DNA of 64,000 bases from Rusavskia elegans (Eukaryota; Ascomycota; Lecanoromycetes; Teloschistales; Teloschistaceae): NCBI GenBank assembly GCA_011316305.1, contig SAUG01000059.1:1-64000 (forward strand). The letters run 5' to 3'. The number at the start of each line of letters is the position of its first letter. The first letter of the stretch is position 1. The notes under the pieces are model-generated. The model ran no database searches, was not told where the DNA came from, and saw only the letters and a list, made by a program, of their open reading frames with translations. Positions 44,569 to 55,114 of this stretch are shown here, piece by piece. A program made the position numbers and the translations under genes.

Positions 44569-46298
44569 TTAGGAGAAAGAAGCAGATTCAGAGAGGTCAA
44601 AATTGATACAGGCTGGCAAGTCATCGATGCTCGAACAGATCAATTTATAGAGTTTCAGCGAGTGATGATCGTAGATATTCTTGGCGAATTTATAGGCGGT
44701 CTACTTTTCCTTGCTATCTTGTTCTATAAAACTGAATTCGCGGATTAGATGACGATAGAAAGTAGTCTTGTCTCCTTCGATTACGGGGTAATGGCCGTAT
44801 ATCCTTACCGACCTGTGATTATATAAGATGGAGAAGGCGAGAATCTCCCGGTCTAGCTCTTTCTCGCGCTTTACCGACCTAAAAAGTTCGACAAGAGCTC
44901 TGACGGCGACGGTTATGCTGTGCGCATTCTGGCGATCGGCAATATCGAGAGCGGCAGCGCCGTACTTCACCTCGCAAGTAAGGAAGGGAAAGTACATCCG
45001 CGTTGTAGCCATGAAATAGGTAAGTACCTTGGATCCGGGCTCACCCACGAACGGTTTGAGCTTGCTCATTTGTTCCTGGGTGAACGCAGATCGCGCAAAT
45101 CCCACCGAATAGTCGGGTTGTGGACGAGTACCCTCGAAAGATATAGCGCTATTCCAGCCTTTATTGACAGTTTCGTAGAGATAATTGAGATATTTAGCAC
45201 CGTAGATGGCTAGGTTTTGCGCTGAGGGGACGATTAGTCGAGTGATATCTTGAATTACCATGGCCTCGTTCCTGTTTCGGATCTTTTCGCAAGTCTTACT
45301 GAACAAACCATCGCGAAACAAAGAGTCCTGAGGAAGCGCCTGGTCCCTTTCCAGTAAGGTCTTGCAGAGTGTCTTTATATTCTCTCCCTTACTATCATCA
45401 TCAACATCGTCATATTCGCGCATATAGCTGCCCTTTTCCTCCAGACGGATTTCATACTCTGGACTCCTATATTGAGCGCTTTTGACTTCCCGCGGCAGTT
45501 GATCGCTGGGTGTCTGGAGGGTTGATTGCGAATTCTTACGGCGTAAAGAAGCTGAGGACTTCTTCCTTGCAAACAGATACTGTAAGGGGTGAAAACCGTG
45601 CATTGGTCTGGATGGCTCTTTGGCGTAATGCTCCTGTAACCAATCGTTTTGTTCGAAATTGTCCGGAGACTTACCCCTTTCGAAATCTTCCCTGACCTGG
45701 CTGTCTTGTTCGAAGTACTCCTTAGGCCACCTCCCGGTCTGAATCCAATGTTGGAGAGGGTCAGGGCTGTTTTCGTTGGTGTCACTTGCCCGCCCTTGAT
45801 GTAGTTTTTCCTCAACAATACAGCTTGGAGGCGATGTTCGTGGTCGCTTCGAAGCAGGCTGGTCTCGGGTTTGAGAAGAGCGATGTCCGCCGTCTTGCTC
45901 TCGTTTCCGTTTCCTGGGGGGCTGGGGGGGGGGGGGCTATAGAGGACGTCTGGATGTTGTAATGCCTCGATCAGGTCAGCTTTGCGATGGCAGGAAGAGC
46001 AAGGAAAGAACTCACTTTCCTGCCTGTAGGGACGTTGCTTATCGGAGGCGAGGGAGGTGTCTGTATTTCCCGGGTACGATTGCTTTTGGATATGAATTGC
46101 TTGCGAAGGTTTTCTACTGCTTGCAAACGTGTGCTTTTGCGAACGGCTGCTTGTTTTTTGATGCCTCGAGACTGCTTCCCTACAGACGGTCAGCTCAAAC
46201 ACGCAATGGGGACTTCGAGTTACTCCACCTTGATCCTGTAGTAATGGAGGTTGCCGCCCTTTATTCTTGATGCTTGACTTTGCTTGACAACGGGCCAT
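44569..46298 (-). pseudogene. DUF7924-type fungal protein with a nonsense codon at the conserved Trp
   Basis: Exons 46298-46229, 46179-46016 and 45936-44701 join in phase; introns of 49 bp (GTGGAG, GCTGAC, GTAG) and 79 bp (GTGAGT, GCTGAC, ATAG), giving 489 aa to TAG at 44703-44701. The same frame then reads on for 43 codons to TAA at 44569. Family landmarks: WIQTGRWPKEYFEQDS, MHGFHPLQYLFARKKS, LIVPSAQNLAIYGAKYL, RPQPDYSVGFARSAFT, YFPFLTCEVKYGAAALDIAD, RQNAHS, and VRIYGHYPVI. After DSKEK comes TAG then TAYKFAKNIYD; relatives have WTAYKF, so TGG became TAG in TpG context. The core resembles nuclease-like folds, but the family's function is unknown to me. Exon 3 begins with a 13-C run. Confidence 0.75.
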
Positions 46299-46770
46299 GT
46301 CGACTGGGATAAGGGGGCAGGAGATGTCTTTATAGAGCCGCTGGCTTGGAACAAGGTGTGAGGGGTTTGGAAAGAAGATGGTGTAGCCAAAGAGTGTGAA
46401 AGATTTGGCAAGATGCCCGGTGCTAAAATAGCGTCCAACCTGACCCCGCGGCAAGCTTGCGGGCAAGAGGATGTTGAGTTTCAAGCGATCGATTGTAACT
46501 TCAAACCAATTAGCACTTGTCAGACACGTAGATTCTATGGCAGCCGCTATGCAAAGTAGTGCATCTTGCCAAGACTTTTCGCGCCGTTCAACGCCGTCAT
46601 AGACTCTTTTACCAGTTCCTCATATTCGCCAACGTTCTCCGCAATTCTCTTTGTCTTCGCAGCGCCTCCCCCTTCCGCGACCAAAACATTAGCCTCGCAT
46701 TTTCTCGACAACCCGCCGAAGTCAGTCACACTCCTGGCCAAATGCGAAAGATCAGCTCTCGAAGTCAACC
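46299..46770. other. Divergent promoter region
   Basis: About 470 bp between the start codons of the DUF7924-type gene (minus) and the phosphotransferase gene (plus), so both promoters should lie here. No TATA box or known site could be assigned. A short frame (46547-46777, minus) is judged a shadow. Confidence 0.4.
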
Positions 46771-48021
46771 ATGGCAAGAAAGAGATCTCTTGAAACTACC
46801 TCTCACGAGAACATAACAGAAGCCGCCCAATTAAACACCCTTGTCTTCAAAAGACTTGAAAAGGCACTCGCCTCTAACCCAGAGGTCGACCTGCTCTCGC
46901 TGTTTCCCTCAACTTATTCGACAAGACTTGCAAAACGAAAGAAGATCGCTACAGACAATAACGGTATGTCAAGGCGTGTTGTTTTGGATAATTTAGCCTC
47001 TTCTAAACTTCCCGGCTTATTAGGCGTACCCTCTCCGGAGAACGCTTTGCAAAAGCAAGGCGACTACAAACTTCCTACACCTCAAGACGATGTCCGCTAC
47101 TTTCTCTCTCCTGACGATGTCACAATCGTCGATCGACTATCGGACTCTGTACGAGAATTAGTCAAGAGCAAAATGACATCGGCAAACGCATCTACGATTA
47201 TCGAGACAGAAGCACGATTCTTCACGGCTCTCACTGCGCTCATTCAAGATGCAGAGGCTATTAGCTCGGGTCCTGTTCCGTCGAGGAGAATGGTAGTCAA
47301 GTGTGGTGTTGATGCGATCGCAAAGGTAGTATGGGGAGCGGAAGAATTCACCGAGTATACCACGCTTCAGTACTTGCTGGAGCACAGACCCAGCATTCCA
47401 GCACCCAGACCACTTGGCCTTCTTCGCATAGGTCACGTGTCGATATTGTTCACTTCCTACTTCCCAGGGACTACACTCGAAGCAGTATGGGCAGACTTGG
47501 CTGCTGACCAGAAAGTTTCTGTTCGAGATCAACTGGATGCCATTTTCCGTGATCTTAGGGCAATGCAGCTCCCCAATGGTATGCCTTTGGGCGGCGTAGC
47601 AGGTGAAGGATGCAAAGATCAAAGGAGACATCTACGTCGCAGCACAGTCCCAATTTTCAGTGTGGAAGACTTTGAGACTTTTCAGTTCTCAGACGCGAAA
47701 TACGGAAGTACGATGTTCATTGACTTCCTTCGCGCGTTCACACCTCGAAGCTCATATCAAGTTGTCTTCACTCATGGTGACCTGCGGCCAGAAAATGTCA
47801 TTGTTAAAATGACCGAGGACAACCAATGCATCGTAACTGGTCTCATTGATTGGGAAGATAGCGGCTTTTATCCTGAGTACTATGAAGCCACAAAAGTCAC
47901 CAATTGCCTCGCAACGAACGAAGATCGGGATTGGTTTCGCTTTCTTCCACCCTGCGTCTCACCTCACTCTTATCGGGCAGAATGGTTGCTGGATTACCTT
48001 TGGGGCCGACATTTAGAATGA
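46771..48021 (+). CDS. Aminoglycoside phosphotransferase (APH)-family protein, 416 aa
   Basis: Intronless, ATG at 46771. The C-terminal ~260 residues form the APH/choline-kinase-like fold: nucleotide-binding Lys in MVVKCG, with an A-K-V-VWG strand after it; a Glu-bearing YTTLQYLLEHRPSIPAPRP segment; the catalytic loop FTHGDLRPENVIV (H335, D337, N342); and the metal-binding IDWEDSGFYPEYYEATK (D360). The set is complete, so it is likely active on a small hydroxylated substrate, unknown here. Many fungi carry large expansions of such proteins. The N-terminal ~150 residues are a helical, Lys-rich extension (TRLAKRKKIATDN) seen in some members. No nonsense codon. Confidence 0.8.
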   Translation: MARKRSLETTSHENITEAAQLNTLVFKRLEKALASNPEVDLLSLFPSTYSTRLAKRKKIATDNNGMSRRVVLDNLASSKLPGLLGVPSPENALQKQGDYKLPTPQDDVRYFLSPDDVTIVDRLSDSVRELVKSKMTSANASTIIETEARFFTALTALIQDAEAISSGPVPSRRMVVKCGVDAIAKVVWGAEEFTEYTTLQYLLEHRPSIPAPRPLGLLRIGHVSILFTSYFPGTTLEAVWADLAADQKVSVRDQLDAIFRDLRAMQLPNGMPLGGVAGEGCKDQRRHLRRSTVPIFSVEDFETFQFSDAKYGSTMFIDFLRAFTPRSSYQVVFTHGDLRPENVIVKMTEDNQCIVTGLIDWEDSGFYPEYYEATKVTNCLATNEDRDWFRFLPPCVSPHSYRAEWLLDYLWGRHLE

Positions 48022-48032
48022 GTATAATTTCA

Positions 48033-48431
48033 TTACACAATTGCACCACGTTTCTTCTTCAGCTCCTGTGTGGCGTCCTTATAGGTCTCATTATCGTCAT
48101 CCACGACACATTCCTCTTCCAAGGTCTCGAGCATATCAAGCACATACTCCTGACAATCCCATTCCACAGTTTCGTTGTCGATTTTTGTGGTCCTGGCCAC
48201 GTTCTGCACTGTAGCAATATCGCCTGAACTAACAGTGTCCATGAAAATCATTCTAACGAAGCTCTGGGAGTTTCTCGGATCGGCCTTCACCACATTGCGT
48301 TTGAAGTTTGGATGACTGCCCGTAACTTCGAAAATGAAGTTTTCAGTGTCTGTCTGCAAATACAAGGCCCAGAGCTGATAATTTCCGTATCGTGGTCGAT
48401 AGAATACAACGTAAAGTTTGAGAGTCCCCAT
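48033..48431 (-). CDS. Small fungal protein, 132 aa, DUF7770-like
   Basis: ATG at 48431 (MGTLKLYVVFYRPRYGNYQL); the frame is open upstream but without ATG. The layout 'WALYL...FEVTG...VQNVA...IDNETVEWDCQEYVLDMLETLEE' matches a widespread family of small fungal proteins with a W-x-CQ-(Y/W)-V motif that I associate with DUF7770; the name is tentative. A Cys within WDCQEY is reminiscent of papain-like folds but this is inference. It converges on the phosphotransferase gene with only 11 bp between the stop codons. The tail is Lys/Glu-rich. Confidence 0.55.
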   Translation of the reverse strand: MGTLKLYVVFYRPRYGNYQLWALYLQTDTENFIFEVTGSHPNFKRNVVKADPRNSQSFVRMIFMDTVSSGDIATVQNVARTTKIDNETVEWDCQEYVLDMLETLEEECVVDDDNETYKDATQELKKKRGAIV

Positions 48432-48574
48432 AGTTGGCTCGCACTGCCCTTGAGTCAATGATGCCCGAAGATTGTACTCAACGGGTGCATGTCTTACAGA
48501 ACTTTCTCTTGTTCTCGTGGTGCTATCACAGAAAGGGATGTCGCTCTGGAGTCCGTTTAAGTATTGAGGGGAAC

Positions 48575-48612
48575 TTAGAGTGGCACATGCTTCGAAGCAT
48601 GTGCCACTCTAA
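48575..48612. repeat. Perfect 38-bp palindrome
   Basis: TTAGAGTGGCACATGCTTC is followed without spacer by its exact reverse complement, GAAGCATGTGCCACTCTAA. It lies 144 bp upstream of the start codon of the small minus-strand gene, in the space between it and the DCR2-like gene. In RNA it would form a 19-bp hairpin with no natural loop; in DNA it is a two-fold symmetric site. Role unknown. Confidence 0.95.
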
Positions 48613-49367
48613 ATAAGCAACCCTTGGGGATGTTGTGCAAGTGTTTGAAGACCGTTGTCCGATGCGCGCGGCTCCGTCGAGCAGGTGGCTGAAAGGCACA
48701 AGTCGTCAGCTACCAATCAATCTTGTTTCCCATCATTATCATGAAACTTCCATGCAAAGCCTTTTTCGGCTGATGTCTCAATTTAATGATTTACGGTGTC
48801 ATATGCTTATGCTATGCTAAACCCGCGGACCGGAGTCGCACCGCTGTGCGTCCCATGCATCTACAACTCCAATCGCCTGCTCATCGCAATGATTCGCCAT
48901 GAACGTGTCTTTGACACAGATACCACGCGGCTTATGTGTCGTCCAGTGAACCATCACAAAAACCTTTTTCTGCAAGCATGTAAATCACTTCAGGTATTCA
49001 AGTGCGATTTGAGGGCTCTTTCAACCGTACCCCGCGGCAAAATTTCGGCTCAGCTGAGGTCAGCAACGAGACGTCCTCTCGCCAGTGATAGTCTTGTTAC
49101 GTCTTTGTGGTACTCTCGCGGACGATACCGGAGTAGAGCATTCAATAACCTATACAATGCGAGCCAGGTGACAATCATAATAAGTTTCTGTACCTAATTT
49201 AAGAAGTTTCAACTTTTTACTAGAATTTGTGCGGGGTAACTAACTCACTCACCAAAAGCGGCTAGCCCTAGTTTTGCTCGCACTGTCCCGCTTCGCAGCT
49301 GTTCCACGAAACTACAAAATAATGACAGATATCTGCATGACCGCTTGCATCAACGGCACCAGCTGTG
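48613..49367. other. Intergenic, 5' region of the DCR2-like gene
   Basis: About 750 bp of normal composition. Short open frames are present without support. Nothing recognised apart from the palindrome at its left edge. Confidence 0.45.
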
Positions 49368-51239
49368 ATGCTTCACATTCTTGATTCTTCCTGGGTATTC
49401 CCCTCCGAAGCGGCGACAGCATCCCCTTCCCATACCACGGCCGTTGTTCCTCACCCAGTTATTACGGATCTGACCGTGTGCATCTCTCCTCCTTCCACCC
49501 GTGAACTGGACCCGCGCGTATGGCACCGCGTAGAGAAAGATCTCTATCTATATACATCGAAGCAGAGTGCATGGCTATATGTAGCGCTAGCGAATGAGGA
49601 AGAGCTTGTAGCTGAGGATCTACTGGTTACAGATATCAGAGTCGGCGAGCCGCCGCCCAACCTAAGCTTGGATCATTCATGGGAGAGTCGATCGGGCGGA
49701 ATCTGGGTACTGAGAAGCAAGTTCTCTGGCAAGATTGACCAAGCTGTGACAGAGGTGGACGTTCTCTTTGGTGTGGATGCCGTTGACCCACGACCACAAT
49801 GGACTCTCATCCGATCACCGCTCCAACTTAACGCTCAATCGAATGTACCGGTTGCAAGGCTAAGCGTACTCCGTGGCAGGGCCAAGCCGAGACCAGATGC
49901 TCGGGCGCCTTTGAGAGTCAGGGAGGATGGCAAATTCAAGATTGTCCAGATCTCTGATACGCATATGGTTACTGGTGTCGGGGTTTGCAAGGATGCTGTT
50001 GATGCGCGTGGGAATCGTCTGCCAGAGAGCGAAGCTGACCCACTTACGGTAAACTTCATCGGAAAGATCTTGGATGCCGAAAAACCAGATCTTGTGGTTC
50101 TCACTGGAGATCAGTTGCACCACGATATCTCCGACAGCCAATCCGCACTCTTTAAGGTGGTTGCCCCTATCATCGAGCGTTCAATTCCATTCGCAGCTGT
50201 CTTTGGCAATCATGATAGTGAGGGCATCCACGCACTATCACGTGAGTAACTTCTTTCATATGGTGGCCAATGCACGGAGCTAGCGGTCGACAACACACTC
50301 GGAGTCGTTGCACTCTAGCAAACGGTGTAGAACGCTTTGCTCCGCAAGATAGCAATTCCAATGGCTGGGTCTTGGCAATGATAACTATACATTCTTGCTG
50401 ACTAGATTACAGGCACAGCACAAATGTCAATATTTCAAAACCTGCCCTTAAGCCTCTGCGAGTCAGGCCCAGAGCAAATCGACGGCATAGGCAACTACTA
50501 CCTTCAGGTCTTGGCTCCTGCTCCGTCACAGCTCCCGTTATCGACTTTGTATTTCTTGGATTCGCACGGTCAAGTACCGAGCAAGATCTTCAATCCCCAC
50601 TATGAACCTATCAAGCAAAGCCAAATTGACTGGTTCGTGAGCGCTTCCCAAGCGCACCGAAACGCGCGTGAGAAGGACGATAATGACAACCGCTTTCATC
50701 TGTCTTTAGCTTTTTTACACATCCCTCTTCCTGAGTTCGGAGATCGCCGTCTCAGTATACGCAGCGGCTACCGGAGGGAACCGACCGAGAGCCCTAGCTT
50801 CAATTCCCATTTCTATGACGCTTTGGCCAAAGAAGGCATATCAGCATTAGGCTGCGGGCACGATCACGTAAATGACTTTTGTGCTCTGCTGCCACAACGA
50901 ATTCAGCAGAATGGCGATAAACCCCCTCAACCTGGCCCTTGGCTATGTTATGGAGGTGGCAGTGGGTTCGGAGGATATTGTTCGTATGGCAGAAAGCGAT
51001 TTCACCGACGAATGCGGGTATGGGAATTCGATACGAGAATCGGGAGCTTGAAGACTTGGAAGCGGGTCGAATATGCCGTGGACAGAGTTGATGAGCTGGT
51101 ACTTGTGGAAAGTGGAGCAGTGGTTGACATCCGTGGAGAAGAAGATGAAGGCAGACGCTGTGTAGTGTCGCACCAGGTGTTCATCATTTTTGTTCTCTTC
51201 TTCTTCCTTTTGATGTCTGCGACATTTCTTCCCTTTTGA
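49368..51239 (+). CDS. dcr2: DCR2-like calcineurin-family phosphoesterase, 566 aa
   Basis: Exons 49368-50241 and 50413-51239; a 171-bp intron (GTGAGT...TTACAG), longer than others in the window. The metallophosphoesterase motifs appear in order: ISDTH (D197, H199), GDQLH (D248), GNHDSE (N281-D283) and GHDH (H441, H443), which coordinate two metals. Residues ~25-170 are the beta-rich N-terminal region of Dcr2 proteins, and after the intron MSIFQNLPLSLCESGPEQIDG with GNYYLQV is typical. In yeast Dcr2 acts as a phosphatase in cell-cycle control and the unfolded-protein response. A hydrophobic C-terminus (IIFVLFFFLLMSATFLPF) may anchor it to a membrane. No damage seen; it is the most conserved gene here. 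Confidence 0.85.
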
Positions 51240-51629
51240 AGTCGAAACTTGAGGGATCGAAGGAGCTCTGGAGTTAGTTGAAGCCGATATCGCTACGTGA
51301 TTGTAGCAAATAGCATAGGCAGACTGCCAGGTAGCCATAAAGTTCTTCATCATACCCGGGCAATCTATGGGTTCACATATGGGAGTCGTTAATGTGAACG
51401 ACTACAGTTGCGTAATCCTAGTGATGGGCATGGCAGCCTTTCATTTAATTTTTGAGAAGGAAAAAGAAAAGAGCAATGTGCATAAGGGAACACATTTTAA
51501 AGCACGCGCTACCTTCGGTACAACTTTCTCAGTTATCTGAATAACACGACAAAGTAAATACAAATATGTGACCATGAAAACACACCTAGTCGTTATTGAA
51601 TCAGTTCCTTCCAGCAGGATGTATATATT
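51240..51629. other. Intergenic, convergent 3' ends
   Basis: Space between the DCR2-like gene and the TPR-like gene, whose 3' ends face each other. Moderately AT-rich with no supported ORF. Confidence 0.45.
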
Positions 51630-53502
51630 TCAGGCTTCTCCGATTCCTATCAGCTCTCCTATTTCTCTTCGTATAGTATTGGCATCATCCTCCCGGCCCC
51701 AATTTCGAAGCCAACCCTCCAGAACATTCATGAATTCAAGGACCCAAGGATGTTGTATTCCCCGCTGATCCACAATCATTCTTATCGCCTCTCGCATAGT
51801 CTGCTCTGCAACTAGAGCCTTCCCTTGATTGAATTGACTGCGAGAAACGATTTTCTTACATTCTATCCTCTCGAAATTTCTCTTAGCATATATTTCATAT
51901 TCTTGAAGCAGAGAAAGGACTTCCTGCGCCATCTTCTCGGCATCGTCATGACGTCCTTGTTTGTTCAAATTGTGCGCTAGGTTGAGCATCACCCGCGGGG
52001 TGGGAATTCTCGGGATGCTATTAAATTGAGCAAGGACATCTCGAAGAAGCCATTCTTCTTCAAGGTAATTCGTAAACCCGTACACACGCTTTATGTAGTC
52101 GAGACGAATAGACACAACGAGTCGACCAAATGTTCCGAGTTCGCTCTCAAAAGTATCTATAGTGCATTTCCAAATCTGTGCCATGGCCTGGTCAAGAGAC
52201 TCCGAGTCAAGTTCTCCAAGTAGCCGATATATTTGACCCCAAGGATGCCCCTCCATGGTGGCTTTTGCGGACATTCTTTTGATGAAGTCACGGAGAAAGA
52301 GAGCTACATCAGGTAACCCGGTTTGTATGAGATGGATGAATACTTCGAGAAAGCAGGCCAGGGTTCGAGGATGCTCGGCTCGAAGAATTTTTTCGACAAG
52401 AGCAGAGGCTTTGGAGAGTGCGTGGCGGAACTCCTCGTGCGAATTCCTTTCTGCGAACATGGTAGCAGTAAAGCAATAAGAGTCGAAATCGTTACATAGC
52501 TCGTTTTGTAACTCGGTCCCATCTGAATTGAGGAGGGTCCCGTGGTCGTCTGAGAACATGTTTCGACAAGAGTTTTCGAAATACACCTTGATAGCATGGA
52601 AGAAATTCTCAGCAACAAACAGAGCCTTGGGTGGAGACGGTGAATGAAACACTCTGGAGCGGTCAGAGATCAATCCTTGGATGTCATCACGATTGGAATG
52701 GAAAACAAGCTGGTTATCGGCGAATGGGGCTGCAGGTTTCCATGTCGTGGAGATGAGTGCGGTATTTTGACTAAAATACGGTATGAAACCTTCGCACTCT
52801 TCGCTCTGCTGCTGTCTCTCTCGCAGTCCCTGGTCCGATTGATTTGTGTCATGGTTTATATTGTATGATAGAGTCGGATCCACAGGCTGCTCCAATGCCT
52901 CATAGTTGACATGGTTCAACGCTGGAGACTGTTGACTCTCCATTGTCGATTGGGGTGAAGCCAAAGTGAGGCTCTGCGTTGAAGAATATCCAGTATCGTG
53001 TGCTAGGGGATGACTATCAGTGATTTGTTTCTCTCTGGCAACGAGATCGTGGCATGACTGGGCCGTGGGAAGTGATGGTCTCTGAGTCCTCGTATCTGTT
53101 CTCTGTGGCTTCTCTGATGATGTCTCCTCCCTGGCTGATTTTCTTTTCTGCAGTCCTGGTGTGCTTTCGCGTCAATCAGTCTAAAACACAGCGGCAATGG
53201 GCATGACACTTACGTTCTAAATCTCTTGCATTGCTGGTCGTTTGCGTTGAAGTTGGCAGAATTAATTGTCCATGCGACTGTCCTGAAACGGGCAGCGATG
53301 CTGTTGCAAGTGTGAACTCTGTGTTCGGTGATGTTTGGAACAAAGTTGACTGTATTCTACCCGGAGTTCTTCGGCTTGGGGGCTGGAGATTGGCAGATTT
53401 CGATGGCGCTTCTCGATTGCCATTCGATGATGAAGAAGCTGGATCTGATGTACCGAAAGAGCTGAGATCCAAGACCTCAAATCTAAGGTTGTGAGCCGCC
53501 AT
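51630..53502 (-). CDS. TPR-like helical-repeat protein resembling the C-terminal region of Clr5-domain proteins, 604 aa
   Basis: Exons 53502-53214 and 53155-51630; the 58-bp intron has GTAAGT, CTGAT and CCAG and preserves the frame. The N-terminal ~220 residues are Ser/Gln/Thr-rich and probably disordered. The C-terminal ~330 residues are helical pairs: LACFLEVFIHLIQTGLPDVA, HPWGQIYRLLGELDSES, LGTFGRLVVSIRLDYIKRV, RVMLNLAHNLNKQGRHDDAE and QGKALVAEQTMREAIRMIV. This order is familiar from fungal Clr5-domain proteins, but no Clr5 DNA-binding domain is visible at the N-terminus, so a direct transcription role is not supported. Confidence 0.6.
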
Positions 53503-53607
53503 AGAGCCATCAGCTGAAATGGCGTGGACTGCGTAAACATTTTGAATTGATTGGGATACCCGGTCCAGCGGGTAACCAAGTGCATTGCAAATCTCCTCAA
53601 TACTAGA

Positions 53608-54719
53608 CTAGTCAGCCTGGCTTGACATCAATGACTGGAATGCATACGAGATCTGATTGGCTGTAATGGTACACGTGCTGAGCAAACAGCTGATGAGACC
53701 AGGGATAGTGTATTTGGGTCCCAGACAGTCACAGTAGTCATGCCCAACGAAATCATTCGATTTCAGATGGTCGAGAAGTAAAGGTATGTTGTTTTCGTAA
53801 TGAATGCTTTTCAGATTGTTGATGGAGAGCGCACCTGTAAGATCCTAAGCTGAAGCCTCCGCGAACAGGTTCGGAAGACGCACCAATAAAGAATAATTCA
53901 GTGGCCCGATAAATCGTCCAGCCATTGTCAACCAACTTGTTAAAGATCTCGTTGATCCGCGAGGCGCCATTCAGTATCTTCTTGCGGTCCTTCTCGTTGG
54001 TTGCGATATGCCCAATAACCCTGTCAATTTCGTGGAAAGGGACATGCCTTCTCTTCAGGACCTGGCAGTATGAAAGTAGAATCAGAGCTTGGAAGAGCGC
54101 GAACGATCTCTGGAGCTCGGCGTTTGCCAGTGACTTTTTTGTGAGCAACGCCAGTCTTTCCGCAAGATGGACCAATTCGTCTCCTGAGTTTGCGTCTTCG
54201 TACGATGCCTCTCTCCTGATATCCGCGACATTACCAAAAGCTCGGACCACACTTTCATACTGCTCTACAGTCTTCAGGTCAAGCTCAATCTGCCTCGTCC
54301 GCCATTCAGAAGCCTTTGGAGCTTTTTGCAGAAACCAACTTAGGGCCGCCTCGGCTGTTCGTAACCTCGTTTTTTTTGGTTTTTGGCGGTCGCGTTAAAG
54401 GCGAAGATTTTCGTTCGGGGAAGGTTGGACCACACCGTCTGGATGGTATCAAAACCACTCGACCATCTGGCAAGTCTTTCAGGCTCCCGTCGAAGCCATG
54501 GCAATTTTCACAATGCTCGCGTAGATGGTCAAAGAGGCTCTGTTGAACCAAAACGAAATCACCCATCGTCGTTTCTTCATCTGCTTCAATGCACAGGGTT
54601 TGCTGTGGGTAGAAAAGCCTTTTCCCAACTGGCGCTATTCCATTTTGGCGGTCCACTGCTTCGCCAGCTGAAAGTGGCTTATGTCGAGACTCCCTTCGCG
54701 GCGCATGTACTGATGCCAT
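53608..54719 (-). CDS. Hypothetical helical protein with an apparent 1-nt frameshift at an A8 run
   Basis: The 3' end is well supported: exons ...-53884 and 53834-53608 join through a 49-bp intron (GTGCGT, GCTTAG, ACAG), reading ELFFIG into ALSINNLKSIHYENN. Upstream, the good frame (AEAALSWFLQKAPKASEW, then TRQIELDLKTVEQYESV) has no ATG and stops near 54393. The 5' frame from ATG 54719 (MGDFVLVQQSLFDHLREHCE within it) lies one base away; removing one A from the eight-A run (54370-54377) would join the two. An unseen intron is the alternative. The product is mostly helical, with a hydrophobic patch FALFQALILLSYCQVL and a Cys-containing tail (HDYCDCLGPKYTIPGL). Family unknown. Confidence 0.45.
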
Positions 54720-55114
54720 AGCAAACCGGAAATGCAGCGGATTGGTAAAGAGTTCGTTAAAGATGCACTGGTTTATTACATAATTGCCGAGGCAACCTTC
54801 AGTTCCTCTTAGCGTGCCCTGCGTCCTTTAGAGCGTACTGCATTCCCATTCCTCTATCTTTGCAGTAGCTCATGAAGCCGTGTCCTGCACGGGCTATGTT
54901 CAGTATCGGGAAGGGAAAACGATGTGGAGAGGAGACTGTCAATAGAGCTAGTAAGGGCTCATTGAGATAGGAATAGGTATGTAACAGTCCTTCTCAGCTC
55001 AAAACATCATCGAGAAGCTCTCCAGATCTTGTCTCATAACCATACAAAGCACCTCTCAACACTCCACTCGCTTTCCGGATCTTTGCCCTTGGGAGTTGCT
55101 TCACTGCTGAGATA
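54720..55114. other. Divergent promoter region
   Basis: About 395 bp between the start codons of the preceding gene (minus) and the AAA ATPase (plus). Nothing specific recognised. Confidence 0.45.

Noticed and set aside
45631..45674. Intron with GTAAGT donor inside exon 3 of the DUF7924-type gene
   Set aside because: The frame is open through it, removal would break the phase, and the encoded peptide continues the conserved region.
45937..46298. Frameshift at the 13-C run of the DUF7924-type gene
   Set aside because: A single 5' exon read straight through gives the wrong phase, but recognising the 49-bp intron 46228-46180 restores the frame without any shift.
53003..53600. Separate small minus-strand ORFs upstream of the TPR-like gene
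   Set aside because: They are other frames of the first exon and intron of that gene; the spliced 604-aa model explains the region.
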